Source: Pseudomonadota bacterium (GTDB lineage Bacteria; Pseudomonadota; Gammaproteobacteria; Burkholderiales; Burkholderiaceae_B). Taken from it: a stretch of 12,042 bases of DNA. The DNA is taken from NCBI GenBank assembly GCA_021793095.1, contig JAJYTK010000010.1:1-12042 (forward strand), given 5' to 3'. A program made the translations under genes and the position numbers. Within the stretch, counting starts at the first letter, position 1; the number at the start of each line of letters is the position of its first letter. Positions 1 through 7,484 of the stretch are shown here, piece after piece. The notes beneath the pieces were generated by a model. The model was not told where the DNA came from and ran no database searches. It was given only the letters and a program-made list of their open reading frames with translations.

Positions 1-1737
1 CACGTCCAATGCCCACTCTCCTGTTTGTAGACGCTGTTGAGGCCAAAATAAAACAGGCAACACAGCCAGCCAAAACCATCGCTGACCTGACCAAAACCGT
101 GGCGCCATAGCAATGGCCAACCCGGCAAAACTAGACACAACCACCCATATTGGTGGTCGGGTGGCCTCAAGGGCTGCCCATGGGCCCGCCACCAGCCACT
201 GTGTGGGACGCATGGTCCACTCAATACACCATAATGCTAAGTTTAATAATCCATGCGTCACCCAGCCCTGCTCAAAAACCACGGCACTTAGCGCAAAAAG
301 CAAAGAAAGCGGTGTGGCGATCGTACCGAGCATCGTAATGGCATATAAATTTGATACCACCGATGCCACAGAAAACTCGGCAAAAAACCAAACCAATAAT
401 GGCCACAACAAAACGGTAATCACGGCTTGCCAAAGCACAAATTGAAAGAGCAAATGCAACCGCCGTGACCATCCATGGTTTGAATCGCGTGCCAAGCTCT
501 CTCCGGACCAAACAGCACATGCGAGCAAGGTGGCAACAGCACCAAAGGATAGCCAAAATCCTGTTGACAACATTGCCCAGGGGTCAAAGAGCACGATCAG
601 TACGGCCGCAAACATCAAGAGCTGGCCAATACTGAGCGAAATTCGGCTAAGATAGCCAACCACGATAATGGCCAACATAAAAAAACTACGCCGCGCGGGC
701 ACTCCCCAACCTGCAACCGCACTGTATAAAGCCGCCACGACTAAGGTCACCACACCTGCCCACACCGCAGCAGGTTGACGGGCCAGCAAATATTGACGCG
801 TTATAGGCAAGCGCCGTAGCAGCCCCAACGCCAAGGCGCCCATGCTCCCTGCGACCAAAGTGATGTGCGTCCCACTAATAGAAATCAAATGAGTGAGACC
901 CGCACGATTGAATAACTCCCAATCACCATCCGTAAACTCAGAACGATCCCCTATCGTCAACGCCAGTATCACCTTGCCCCAGTAATGATCTTGCAACCAT
1001 GGCGTCATTGCCGCTTTTAATTGTGCACGCCATCGCTGCGCTCCCGCCAACCAGGAAAAACTCTGGGGCCAATCAGACACCACCGATCGCTGATCCCGCC
1101 ACAACCCGGGGACTTCTTTTTGGCCCGCGTCCGCCAACCGTTCCGGAGTCCCGCGCACCGTGGCCAAAGCGCGCACCCCTTGGGCAAAAGCAAATTGCTC
1201 TGAATCAAAACCATAAGGATTCAATGCCCCATAGGGCGTACGTAACACCGCCGTGACCTGCCAGATCTCTCCAGGAAGCACCTCGGGAAACTCATAAGGC
1301 GCAGGTTGTTGATAAGGGCCCGCCCAATCGGGTGCAAACCAGCGCAACTGCACCGTATCGGGCACCTCATTAGGCCGTGCAGAAATCACTCGGCCAATAA
1401 ACTGCAAACTGCGCTCGCGCACCTCTGGCAAGGTTTGCACCTGCAGTTGTAATCTAAAGATGCGGTCCTCTTCAGCTGCGGGTAATTGTTGCTGTACGCG
1501 CTCATAGATCTGTGCCCCAGCCACCACCCAAGCTAGCCCCAGTCCACTACACAAAACAAATATCCAGCGCCATCCGCGATGGACACTGTTCATAAACACA
1601 GTACCCATCACGCCAAGCGCGAAAATGACACCGCCCAAAACGAGAATGGCCACCGATATATGGGGCAACTGATGTAAGCCGCCCACCCCCAGCAGAACCC
1701 CTAAGCCAAAAACATAAAAATACGCTCCTTTTGTCAT
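1..1737 (-). CDS. comEC: ComEC/Rec2 DNA-uptake channel protein, 3' end cut off by the window edge
   Basis: ComEC is the inner-membrane channel that takes single-stranded DNA into the cytoplasm during natural transformation. The frame is open for 579 codons from ATG 1737 to base 1. An in-frame TAA at 1747-1749 lies just upstream, so the only alternative start is GTG 1743; no clear ribosome binding site favours either. Hydrophobic segments fill the first ~75 residues. A soluble DUF4131-like part follows, with NPYGFDSEQFAFAQGVRA from residue 173. The Competence domain core starts at about residue 280 with GLTHLISISGTHITLVAG, the family hallmark, followed by many membrane segments. The last visible residues, WALDV (575-579), match the start of the usual LDVGQG of the C-terminal metallo-beta-lactamase domain, which lies outside the window. 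Family members are usually 750-850 residues, so roughly 70% is present. It is last of the lolC-lolD-tatD-comEC run but has its own candidate promoter and LexA-like site. Confidence 0.95.
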   Translation of the reverse strand, partial: MTKGAYFYVFGLGVLLGVGGLHQLPHISVAILVLGGVIFALGVMGTVFMNSVHRGWRWIFVLCSGLGLAWVVAGAQIYERVQQQLPAAEEDRIFRLQLQVQTLPEVRERSLQFIGRVISARPNEVPDTVQLRWFAPDWAGPYQQPAPYEFPEVLPGEIWQVTAVLRTPYGALNPYGFDSEQFAFAQGVRALATVRGTPERLADAGQKEVPGLWRDQRSVVSDWPQSFSWLAGAQRWRAQLKAAMTPWLQDHYWGKVILALTIGDRSEFTDGDWELFNRAGLTHLISISGTHITLVAGSMGALALGLLRRLPITRQYLLARQPAAVWAGVVTLVVAALYSAVAGWGVPARRSFFMLAIIVVGYLSRISLSIGQLLMFAAVLIVLFDPWAMLSTGFWLSFGAVATLLACAVWSGESLARDSNHGWSRRLHLLFQFVLWQAVITVLLWPLLVWFFAEFSVASVVSNLYAITMLGTIATPLSLLFALSAVVFEQGWVTHGLLNLALWCIEWTMRPTQWLVAGPWAALEATRPPIWVVVSSFAGLAIAMAPRFWSGQRWFWLAVLPVLFWPQQRLQTGEWALDV

Positions 1738-1787
1738 GCACACAGCTTAGCGCAGCAAATACGACAAAAAAGCGTTTTTGCTCAAAT

Positions 1788-1815
1788 ACTATAGGCAGGC
1801 ATCGACCTGTATGAA
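1788..1815 (-). promoter_or_regulatory. Candidate sigma-70 promoter of comEC
   Basis: On the minus strand TTCATA (1815-1810, 4 of 6 matches to TTGACA) is followed after 16 nt by TATAGT (1793-1788, 5 of 6 matches to TATAAT). Transcription would start near 1781, giving a leader of about 44 nt before the comEC ATG. The -35 lies inside the LexA-like dyad. The call rests on motif match and position only. Confidence 0.4.
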
Positions 1816-1822
1816 CATACAG
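1807..1822 (-). promoter_or_regulatory. Candidate LexA (SOS) operator upstream of comEC
   Basis: The 16-mer CTGTATGAACATACAG is a perfect inverted repeat (7-bp arms, 2-bp centre). It fits the CTGT-N8-ACAG LexA box of Escherichia coli and many proteobacteria exactly. It lies 22 nt after the tatD stop and 69 nt before the comEC ATG, and overlaps the candidate -35 hexamer of comEC, the usual position for repression. That LexA binds here is inferred from the motif; another dyad-binding regulator is possible. The repeat does not extend outward, since the flanking bases are both C. Confidence 0.6.
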
Positions 1823-1844
1823 CTATTTGAATGAAAGGGCCTAC

Positions 1845-2666
1845 TTAGCCACCCATCCGTAGGCGCGGGAGTATTTCTACCGCATTTTTGCTGGTTTGAT
1901 GGGCCACCTCTGCAACGCTCAATGAACGCAGTTCGGCAAACACCTGCGCGATTTGTGCTAAATGATAGGGCTCATTGCGTGGGGCCTGACCGCCCTCGGC
2001 CTCTAACCAAGCAGGAGGAATATCAGGGGCATCGGTCTCAAGCACAAAAGATTCTATGGGTAACTCACTAGCAAGGCGTCGAATTTGTCGCGCTCGGGTA
2101 AAGGTCATCGCCCCACCCATACCTAACTTATAGCCCGCATCCAAAAATCGCTCAGCCTGTTGAAAGCTGCCATTAAAGGCATGAGCAATACCCGTAACCC
2201 GTGGAAAGCGTCGTGCGTATTTCAAGATGAGATCTTGGGATCGGCGCACATGCAATAAAACGGGTAACTCATAACGCTGCGCTAGTTTGAGTTGCTCGTG
2301 GTAAAAATGCAGTTGCTTTGTCCGTAAAGGCTCATCGCGCAATTCGGGCACAAAAAAGTCCAAACCAATTTCGCCCACAGCGACCAGGCGTGGATCCTCG
2401 ATGTGTCGCTGCAGAAACTCTTCTAGGGTATGCAAATCATCAGTCTGCGCATTAGGGACATACATAGGGTGGATGCCCAGCGCATAATAACCCTGTGAAA
2501 AAGCATGCGCACACTCAATGGTGCGCTCAAAGCTTTGCACCTCAACAGCGGGAATCACAATAGGCCCCACCGTGGCTTGGCGAGCACGGTCAAGGACGGC
2601 ATCGAAATCGGCCCTAAAAACGGGAGCATCCAAATGACAGTGCGTATCTATCAATAATGTGGCCAT
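1845..2666 (-). CDS. tatD: TatD family metal-dependent deoxyribonuclease
   Basis: A 273-residue TatD-type hydrolase, a metal-dependent 3'-5' DNase fold of the amidohydrolase superfamily and probably cytoplasmic. All expected metal ligands are visible: DTHCHLD (residues 7-13, His9 and His11), GEIGLDF (98-104, Glu99), His139 in LLHVRRS, His162 in IAHAFNGS, and Asp212 in LETDAPDIPP. GIHP at 64-67 is also typical. The length is normal for the family (about 255-270). The start is the ATG 25 nt after the lolD stop; no strong ribosome binding site is seen, so translation may depend on readthrough from lolD. Paralogues (TatD, YcfH, YjjV) cannot be told apart safely by eye, and a YcfH-like assignment is possible. 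Family members are linked to DNA degradation and repair, though the physiological role is unsettled. Confidence 0.93.
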   Translation of the reverse strand: MATLLIDTHCHLDAPVFRADFDAVLDRARQATVGPIVIPAVEVQSFERTIECAHAFSQGYYALGIHPMYVPNAQTDDLHTLEEFLQRHIEDPRLVAVGEIGLDFFVPELRDEPLRTKQLHFYHEQLKLAQRYELPVLLHVRRSQDLILKYARRFPRVTGIAHAFNGSFQQAERFLDAGYKLGMGGAMTFTRARQIRRLASELPIESFVLETDAPDIPPAWLEAEGGQAPRNEPYHLAQIAQVFAELRSLSVAEVAHQTSKNAVEILPRLRMGG

Positions 2667-2691
2667 AGCGTCATTGTAGCAAAGAGCCGCA

Positions 2692-3444
2692 TCACAACGG
2701 CGCTAACGCCCCTTGATGCATGACATATTGGTGCGCTGCGCGATTGGCCAAGGCACGATCATGAGTCACCAATAAAAAGGCCGTTTGGAGCTGCTCATTC
2801 ATTGCCTGAAGCACTTCAAAAACCTCTTGGGCAGTTTCTGCATCTAAATTACCCGTAGGCTCATCGGCCAGCACGCACGAAGGCCGAGTCACCAAGGCAC
2901 GGGCAATAGCGACTCGCTGGCGCTCGCCACCCGATAATTGATTAGGGAAGTGCGTACTGCGTTGACCCAGCCCGACCTGATGGAGTAATTCATCTGCAGC
3001 TTGACGGGCTTGGCTACGGGACTCACCACGAATGATCAAGGGCATCGCCACATTATCCAACGCATTGAATTCAGCCAATAGATGATGAAACTGGTAGACA
3101 AACCCAAAGTGCTGGTTTCTCAGCTCACTTAATGCCTGCTCAGAAATTGTTTGGGTCGGTTGTCCGCGCACCAAAATGCGGCCTCGGGTCGGCCGGTCCA
3201 ATAAGCCCAGTATGTGTAGTAAAGTGCTCTTACCAGAGCCGGACGCCCCCATAATGGCAACCATTTCACCGGCATGAATATCCAAGTCCACATCATCAAG
3301 TACCGTCAGCGTGTTCCCAGCATCAATAAAGTCTTTGCCCACGCCACGCGCTGTTAATACAGGCGCCTGGGCCTTAGCCGACCCATTGACCGCATCCACT
3401 GGTTGAGCTGTATCTGCTGCCGCCTTGTGGTTTACTGATCGCAT
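2692..3444 (-). CDS. lolD: LolD, ATP-binding subunit of the lipoprotein-releasing ABC transporter
   Basis: LolD hydrolyses ATP to drive transfer of outer-membrane lipoproteins from the inner membrane to the carrier LolA. All ABC ATPase motifs are intact: Walker A GASGSGKST (66-74), Q-loop Gln118 in FVYQFHHLL, signature LSGGERQR (170-177), Walker B with D-loop VLADEPTGNLD (191-201), and the switch His228 in VTHD. The Q-loop context FVYQFHHLLAEF is typical of LolD rather than of generic MacB ATPases. The protein has 250 residues, about 20 more than usual; the surplus is a polar N-terminal tail of about 27 residues. The first ATG is kept because GGAGG stands four nt upstream. It lies 63 nt after lolC and 25 nt before tatD on the same strand, consistent with one transcript. 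Confidence 0.95.
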   Translation of the reverse strand: MRSVNHKAAADTAQPVDAVNGSAKAQAPVLTARGVGKDFIDAGNTLTVLDDVDLDIHAGEMVAIMGASGSGKSTLLHILGLLDRPTRGRILVRGQPTQTISEQALSELRNQHFGFVYQFHHLLAEFNALDNVAMPLIIRGESRSQARQAADELLHQVGLGQRSTHFPNQLSGGERQRVAIARALVTRPSCVLADEPTGNLDAETAQEVFEVLQAMNEQLQTAFLLVTHDRALANRAAHQYVMHQGALAPL

Positions 3445-3464
3445 TAAACCTCCGCTTGGTTGAA

Positions 3465-3500
3465 ATGATTAAAATAGCCCTGAGCATTTGCTTTAATCAT
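3465..3500. repeat. Perfect 9-bp inverted repeat in the lolC-lolD gap
   Basis: ATGATTAAA (3465-3473) and TTTAATCAT (3492-3500) are exact reverse complements separated by 18 nt. Together they fill most of the short gap between the lolC stop and the lolD ribosome binding site. In RNA the stem would be almost all A-U and no U-tract follows, so it is not a good intrinsic terminator. It could be an operator dyad, an mRNA-processing or stability element, or chance. Confidence 0.45.
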
Positions 3501-3507
3501 CACGCTA

Positions 3508-4779
3508 TTAATCATGGCGCAACACCTGAGCTGGTTGTAATTTTGAGGCGCGCCAGCTGGGATAAAGAGTGGCCAATAACGACAAACACAGCGCTACCAC
3601 CGCAATAAAAATAATATCTGCCCACTGGGGGTTAGATGGCAAAGTGCTGATGAAATAAATTTGCGGATCCAAAAAGTGAATGCCTAACAAGCGCTCTACC
3701 CATGGCACTACGGTTTCAATATTAAACGCCAGCAAGGTACCCAGAAAAACGCCTAACCCCGTCCCAACCACACCGATAATGGCCCCCTGGATAAGAAATA
3801 TCCAGGCAATTGAACGCGGGGTGGCGCCCAAACTGCGTAAAATTGCAATGTCGCTCTGCTTGTCTTTGACGGTCATCACTAAAGAGGACAATAAATTAAA
3901 AGCAGCCACCGTCACTATTAATAACAAGATTAAGAAAAGCATGCGCTTTTCCGTTTGAACAGCGGCAAACCAGGTCTTGTTATTTTGCGTCCAATCGCGC
4001 ACGACACCATAAGCAGATAACTGTTGCCCGAGCTCAGCTGCTCGTTGGGGCGCTTGGTGCATATCATCAATGCTTAAGCGCAGCCCACTTTGGGCATTGT
4101 CTCTAAATAACCGCGCCGCATCATCGACATTAATAAACACCAATGATGAATCATACTCATAGTGGCCCGATGAATAGAGACCGACCACAGTAAATTGACG
4201 CATACGCGGACTAAAACCCGCAGGACTGACTGCGCCCTGAGGGGCCATTAACATCACATGGTCACCCTCAAGCACCCCTAAAGTATGCGCTAATTGTGCC
4301 CCCAACACGATGCCATAAGTGCCATCCTCGAGTTTGGCCAAACCATCATCCAGCATTTGCTTGGGCAACTCGGACACCTCACCTTCTATTTCAGGATCGA
4401 TGCCACGCACTTGCACACCCCGTAGGTTGTTGCCGCGTAAAACCATCCCTTGTGCAGACACAAAAGGCGCCGCACCTAGCACATGCGAGTTTTGCTTGGC
4501 TTGGTCCGCCACCTCGGGCCAACGCGATAGTGCCTGATGCTGCGCGTTATCCCTTAAGAATAATTCCACATGGGGCAGGACAGAAAGCATCTTGTCACGT
4601 ACCTGGGTTTGAAAGCCATTGACGACAGAAAGCACTACAATGAGGGCGGCGACCCCTAAGGCAATCCCCACCATTGAAGAGCTAGCAATAAATGATACAA
4701 AGCGATCGCCTTTATCAACCTTGCGCCGCCTGCTGCCCAATCCGGCATAACGCGCACCCACCCAAAATTCATACCGCAT
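3508..4779 (-). CDS. lolC: LolC/LolE-type transmembrane subunit of the lipoprotein-releasing complex
   Basis: The membrane partner of LolD, which extracts lipoproteins from the outer leaflet of the inner membrane. I chose the ATG at 4779, giving 423 residues beginning MRYEFWVGARYAGL. Homologues start this way, and the 26 residues gained by starting at 4857 would overlap the divergent gene and add an unrelated hydrophobic stretch. One membrane segment lies at about 29-53 (VSFIASSSMVGIALGVAALI). A large periplasmic MacB-PCD-like domain follows, then three FtsX-type segments near 282-306 (MLFLILLLIVTVAAFNLLSS), 325-354 and 390-410, ending in the family-typical YPSWRASKLQPAQVLRHD. Only one permease gene flanks lolD here and no lolE is seen, so it could work as a LolF-like homodimer; that is an inference. 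No clear ribosome binding site precedes the start. Confidence 0.92.
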   Translation of the reverse strand: MRYEFWVGARYAGLGSRRRKVDKGDRFVSFIASSSMVGIALGVAALIVVLSVVNGFQTQVRDKMLSVLPHVELFLRDNAQHQALSRWPEVADQAKQNSHVLGAAPFVSAQGMVLRGNNLRGVQVRGIDPEIEGEVSELPKQMLDDGLAKLEDGTYGIVLGAQLAHTLGVLEGDHVMLMAPQGAVSPAGFSPRMRQFTVVGLYSSGHYEYDSSLVFINVDDAARLFRDNAQSGLRLSIDDMHQAPQRAAELGQQLSAYGVVRDWTQNNKTWFAAVQTEKRMLFLILLLIVTVAAFNLLSSLVMTVKDKQSDIAILRSLGATPRSIAWIFLIQGAIIGVVGTGLGVFLGTLLAFNIETVVPWVERLLGIHFLDPQIYFISTLPSNPQWADIIFIAVVALCLSLLATLYPSWRASKLQPAQVLRHD

Positions 4780-4781
4780 AA

Positions 4782-4787
4782 TATAAT
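4782..4787 (+). promoter_or_regulatory. Candidate -10 box in the lolC / RpfE-type divergent gap
   Basis: A perfect TATAAT hexamer lies 8 nt before ATG 4796, in the 16-nt space between two divergent start codons. If used, transcription would begin at or next to the ATG and give a leaderless mRNA, which would fit the missing ribosome binding site. No good -35 is found at 16-18 nt upstream (the bases there are C-rich), so this is weak support. Confidence 0.25.
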
Positions 4788-4795
4788 CGACCGTA

Positions 4796-5758
4796 ATGAG
4801 TAACGATAAAACAGCACCCACGACAGAGATCCTCATTGGCAGTCTTTTTCCTGCCAAGCATGCTCAATCCTTGTGGCCTGCCGTCCAAGAGCACGCCCCA
4901 AACCTATGTCGCTGGCTGGCCAACAGCCAAGGTCAGTCGGTTGCCCATGATCCATTGCGCCAACGTTGTAGCGCCTATGAGCATTTCCAACTACTGGAGA
5001 CTGGCTTTCAACCCCAAGCAAACCAACCACTTGGGGCGGGTATGGCGCTCATCTTAGCACTGCAACAAGGTTTTGGGCAGCAAATAAATAAAAATACGGA
5101 CTTCTGGTTAGCTGAGCTCATTCACCTAGCACCCGGTCGCGAAGGGGCAAGCCTGATACCCGCGCGTCTATTAGACATCTCTGCCGAAGAGTCTGCTGCT
5201 TTATTTGACAGCCTCCAGGACTACATTCAAGATACCCCTTTTGAGTTTACCCCTTTAAGCCCTACCCACTGGGCAGTGGATAGTCAGCAAACGCTGCCCC
5301 CTCAAACTGCAACCGTTGAGCTTGCCTTTGAAACCACAGTCCAAGATTGGTGGGATACATCCACTGTCGGGCGTGCATGGCGACAGTGGGCCAACGAGGT
5401 GCAAATGATTTGGTTTCAACATCCCGTGAATCTAAAGCGCCAAACACAAGGACGCCCTGTCATTAATGGGCTTTGGCTGATGGGGGGTGCGTCCCTTGAT
5501 CAATTCACCCAGCCTCACGTTAAAATGCCCACCATTCACCGCAGCCTAGAACAAAGCTTTAGAGAGCAAGACTGGGGCGAATGGCTGTACCAGCTAAGCC
5601 GCTTGGATGCCCTTTGGCAGGAACACTCGCCACACAAACTCGTCTTTGCTGGAAATCAAGGGTTTGTGATCTGTGAAGACCCTGCCCGCCGCTCTTGGTT
5701 ACAACGTCTTTTCACGCAACAAAAAACAGGACAAGCATGCTGGCTCAACCCAAATTAA
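4796..5758 (+). CDS. Uncharacterised RpfE-type protein, translated into recJ
   Basis: A 320-residue, probably cytoplasmic protein without signal peptide, membrane segments or nucleotide-binding motifs that I can see. It is rich in Gln, Trp and Leu. The best landmark is HPVNLKRQTQGRPVINGLWL (residue 222 is the Val of PVINGLW). This resembles the HPVN...PVNSLWxWG signature of a conserved betaproteobacterial family found next to recJ and labelled RpfE-type regulatory protein or cofactor-independent phosphoglycerate mutase-like. Neither label implies a proven activity, and the trailing residues here are LMGGA rather than the usual WG. ATG 4796 is chosen because the conserved-looking ILIGSLFPAKHAQSL follows soon after and no other ATG is near. 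No ribosome binding site is visible. The stop overlaps recJ by 22 nt, which suggests coupling. I do not know its function. Confidence 0.8.
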   Translation: MSNDKTAPTTEILIGSLFPAKHAQSLWPAVQEHAPNLCRWLANSQGQSVAHDPLRQRCSAYEHFQLLETGFQPQANQPLGAGMALILALQQGFGQQINKNTDFWLAELIHLAPGREGASLIPARLLDISAEESAALFDSLQDYIQDTPFEFTPLSPTHWAVDSQQTLPPQTATVELAFETTVQDWWDTSTVGRAWRQWANEVQMIWFQHPVNLKRQTQGRPVINGLWLMGGASLDQFTQPHVKMPTIHRSLEQSFREQDWGEWLYQLSRLDALWQEHSPHKLVFAGNQGFVICEDPARRSWLQRLFTQQKTGQACWLNPN

Positions 5759-7449
5759 AACCCCGCCCCTTTTCATCTGAAACGGCCACACAACTCACCC
5801 AACAAGGGCTACACCCTTTGTTGGCACGTTTATTCGCCGCCCGCGGAATCACAGAAAGCAAAGAGGCCCAATTTCGGTGGGCAAACATGCACTCGCCCGC
5901 TTACCTTCATCAGGTAGAGCATGCAGCTGAATTATTAGCGGATGCAATTGAGGAGCAGCAGCGCATTTTGATCGTCGCTGATTATGATTGTGACGGCGCC
6001 ACCGCATGCGCTGTTGGCCTAAGGGCTTTAAATGAGATGGGCGCCGATGTGGACTTTCTGGTCCCCGATCGTTTTAAAACAGGCTATGGCCTATCGCCCG
6101 AGGTGGTCGAGCTGGCCTTGCAACACCCCAACGGCAAACCGGATCTCATTGTGACCGTCGACAACGGTATTGCCAGTGTCAGTGGCGTAGAGGCTGCCAA
6201 TGCCGCTGGGATCAAGGTCATTGTAACTGACCACCACTTGCCCGCGGATCAACTGCCGGCCGCCGCTGCCATTGTTAACCCCAACCAACCCGAGTGTGGC
6301 TTTCCCTCTAAAAACTTGGCGGGTGTGGGCGTTATTTTTTATCAAATGCTGGCCTTGCGTGCAGCACTGAGAAAACGGGGGGCGTTTGCGGCCGACTCCC
6401 AACCCCGCCTAGAGCGCTTGGCTGATCTCGTCGCCCTAGGCACGGTTGCCGATGTTGTTCCTCTGGATGCAAATAACCGCATTTTAGTAGCACAGGGCCT
6501 GCACCAAATACGCAGTGGGGCAATGAGCCCGGGAATTGCCGCCTTATTTCAGGTCGCTGGCCGTGATCCCCAGCGGGCCCATAGTTTTGATCTGGGGTTT
6601 GCAGTCGGCCCTCGAATCAACGCGGCAGGACGCTTAGCAGATATGAGCTTAGGGATACAGTGCTTGTGTACCGATGATCAGGACGAGGCCTTAGCCTTGG
6701 CCCATGAGCTTGATACCATCAATCAAGAGCGGCGCAGCATCGAACAAAATATGCACGAGCAGGCGCTGCAAGCCCTAAAACAACAAACGGATCTTAACCC
6801 GACTGCCACCGTATGCGTTTACGAACCCGATTGGCACCAAGGCGTCGTGGGATTAGTCGCAGGTCGACTCAAAGAAAAATATTGGCGCCCCACCATTGCT
6901 TTTGCCCAAGCCGATGACCATGAACTCAAAGGATCCGCACGTTCTATCCCTGATGTGCACATGCGGGATACCCTAGATTTGATTTCAAAGCGTCATCCGG
7001 ATTTAATTCAAAAATTTGGGGGCCATGCGATGGCCGCAGGGCTGAGTATTCACCCTGCCCAATTTGAAAACTTTAAATCTGCCTTTGAAGAGGCGGTCAT
7101 TGCGTTTACGGGACGCACCGAGTTTGACCCCATTATTGAGACCGATCATTCTTTAGAGATTGAGTACTGCACCCTCGAGACTGCACAATTATTACAAAAA
7201 TTTGTATGGGGCACGGGCTTTGCCGCACCGGTTTTTCAGGATCAATTTGCTGTGCTCAATCAAAGAGTGCTCAAAGACAAACACCTCAAACTCATGCTAG
7301 AGCGTGAGGGCCAAACCTTTGAGGCGATTTGGTTCAATCAAGCCGAGCCGGTCGGCGCACAAGTTGAGCTGGCGTATCGCTTGGATGAAAACCACTGGAA
7401 TGGCCGCTCGCGCCTGCAATTAATCGTGGAATACGGTGAAACTCTCTAA
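5737..7449 (+). CDS. recJ: RecJ single-stranded-DNA-specific 5'-3' exonuclease
   Basis: RecJ degrades single-stranded DNA 5' to 3' in RecF-pathway recombination, mismatch repair and base excision repair. The 570-residue product matches the usual length (577 in E. coli). DHH-family motifs, numbered from ATG 5737: VADYDCDG (DYDCDG 82-87), VTVDNGI (Asp142), TDHH (165-167) and GTVADVVPL (Asp239), then VGPRINAAGRL. The DHHA1 nucleic-acid-binding part carries KFGGHAMAAGL (GGH 428-430), and a C-terminal OB-like domain follows. The ATG at 5737 has AGGA a few nt upstream and begins MLAQPKLKPRPF, a normal RecJ start; a TTG at 5695 would add 14 residues with no such support. It overlaps the preceding gene by 22 nt and converges on the EamA gene, leaving a 35-nt gap without an obvious terminator. 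Confidence 0.97.
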   Translation: MLAQPKLKPRPFSSETATQLTQQGLHPLLARLFAARGITESKEAQFRWANMHSPAYLHQVEHAAELLADAIEEQQRILIVADYDCDGATACAVGLRALNEMGADVDFLVPDRFKTGYGLSPEVVELALQHPNGKPDLIVTVDNGIASVSGVEAANAAGIKVIVTDHHLPADQLPAAAAIVNPNQPECGFPSKNLAGVGVIFYQMLALRAALRKRGAFAADSQPRLERLADLVALGTVADVVPLDANNRILVAQGLHQIRSGAMSPGIAALFQVAGRDPQRAHSFDLGFAVGPRINAAGRLADMSLGIQCLCTDDQDEALALAHELDTINQERRSIEQNMHEQALQALKQQTDLNPTATVCVYEPDWHQGVVGLVAGRLKEKYWRPTIAFAQADDHELKGSARSIPDVHMRDTLDLISKRHPDLIQKFGGHAMAAGLSIHPAQFENFKSAFEEAVIAFTGRTEFDPIIETDHSLEIEYCTLETAQLLQKFVWGTGFAAPVFQDQFAVLNQRVLKDKHLKLMLEREGQTFEAIWFNQAEPVGAQVELAYRLDENHWNGRSRLQLIVEYGETL

Positions 7450-7484
7450 GCGGTCAAAGAAGGTCTGACGCTAGTGACCCGAGG

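Noticed and set aside
272..556. 94-codon minus-strand frame inside the first 600 nt
   Set aside because: It is an out-of-frame shadow of comEC, whose own frame is open across the whole stretch and carries family motifs.
999..1256. Overlapping open frames on both strands around 1000-1250
   Set aside because: Low-complexity Pro/Arg-rich translations opposite or out of frame with the comEC soluble domain; no ribosome binding sites.
1765..1780. CAAAAA / TTTTTG hairpin-like repeat in the comEC leader, possible terminator after tatD
   Set aside because: Only six A-U-rich pairs and no GC stem, so too unstable to act as an intrinsic terminator.
4780..4857. Longer lolC starting at 4857 (26 extra residues)
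   Set aside because: It would overlap the divergent gene by 62 nt, and homologues start at the MRYEFWVGARYAGL position.
4836..4857. Sigma-54 promoter reading of TTGGCAG...CTGCC
   Set aside because: The distance between the GG and GC elements is 13 nt, not the required 10.
5695..5736. Longer recJ starting at TTG 5695
   Set aside because: ATG 5737 has a nearby AGGA and a normal RecJ N-terminus; the added residues have no support.
7450..7484. GGTCA / TGACC repeat in the recJ-eamA convergent gap as a bidirectional terminator
   Set aside because: Five-bp arms, long loop and no T-tract on either strand.
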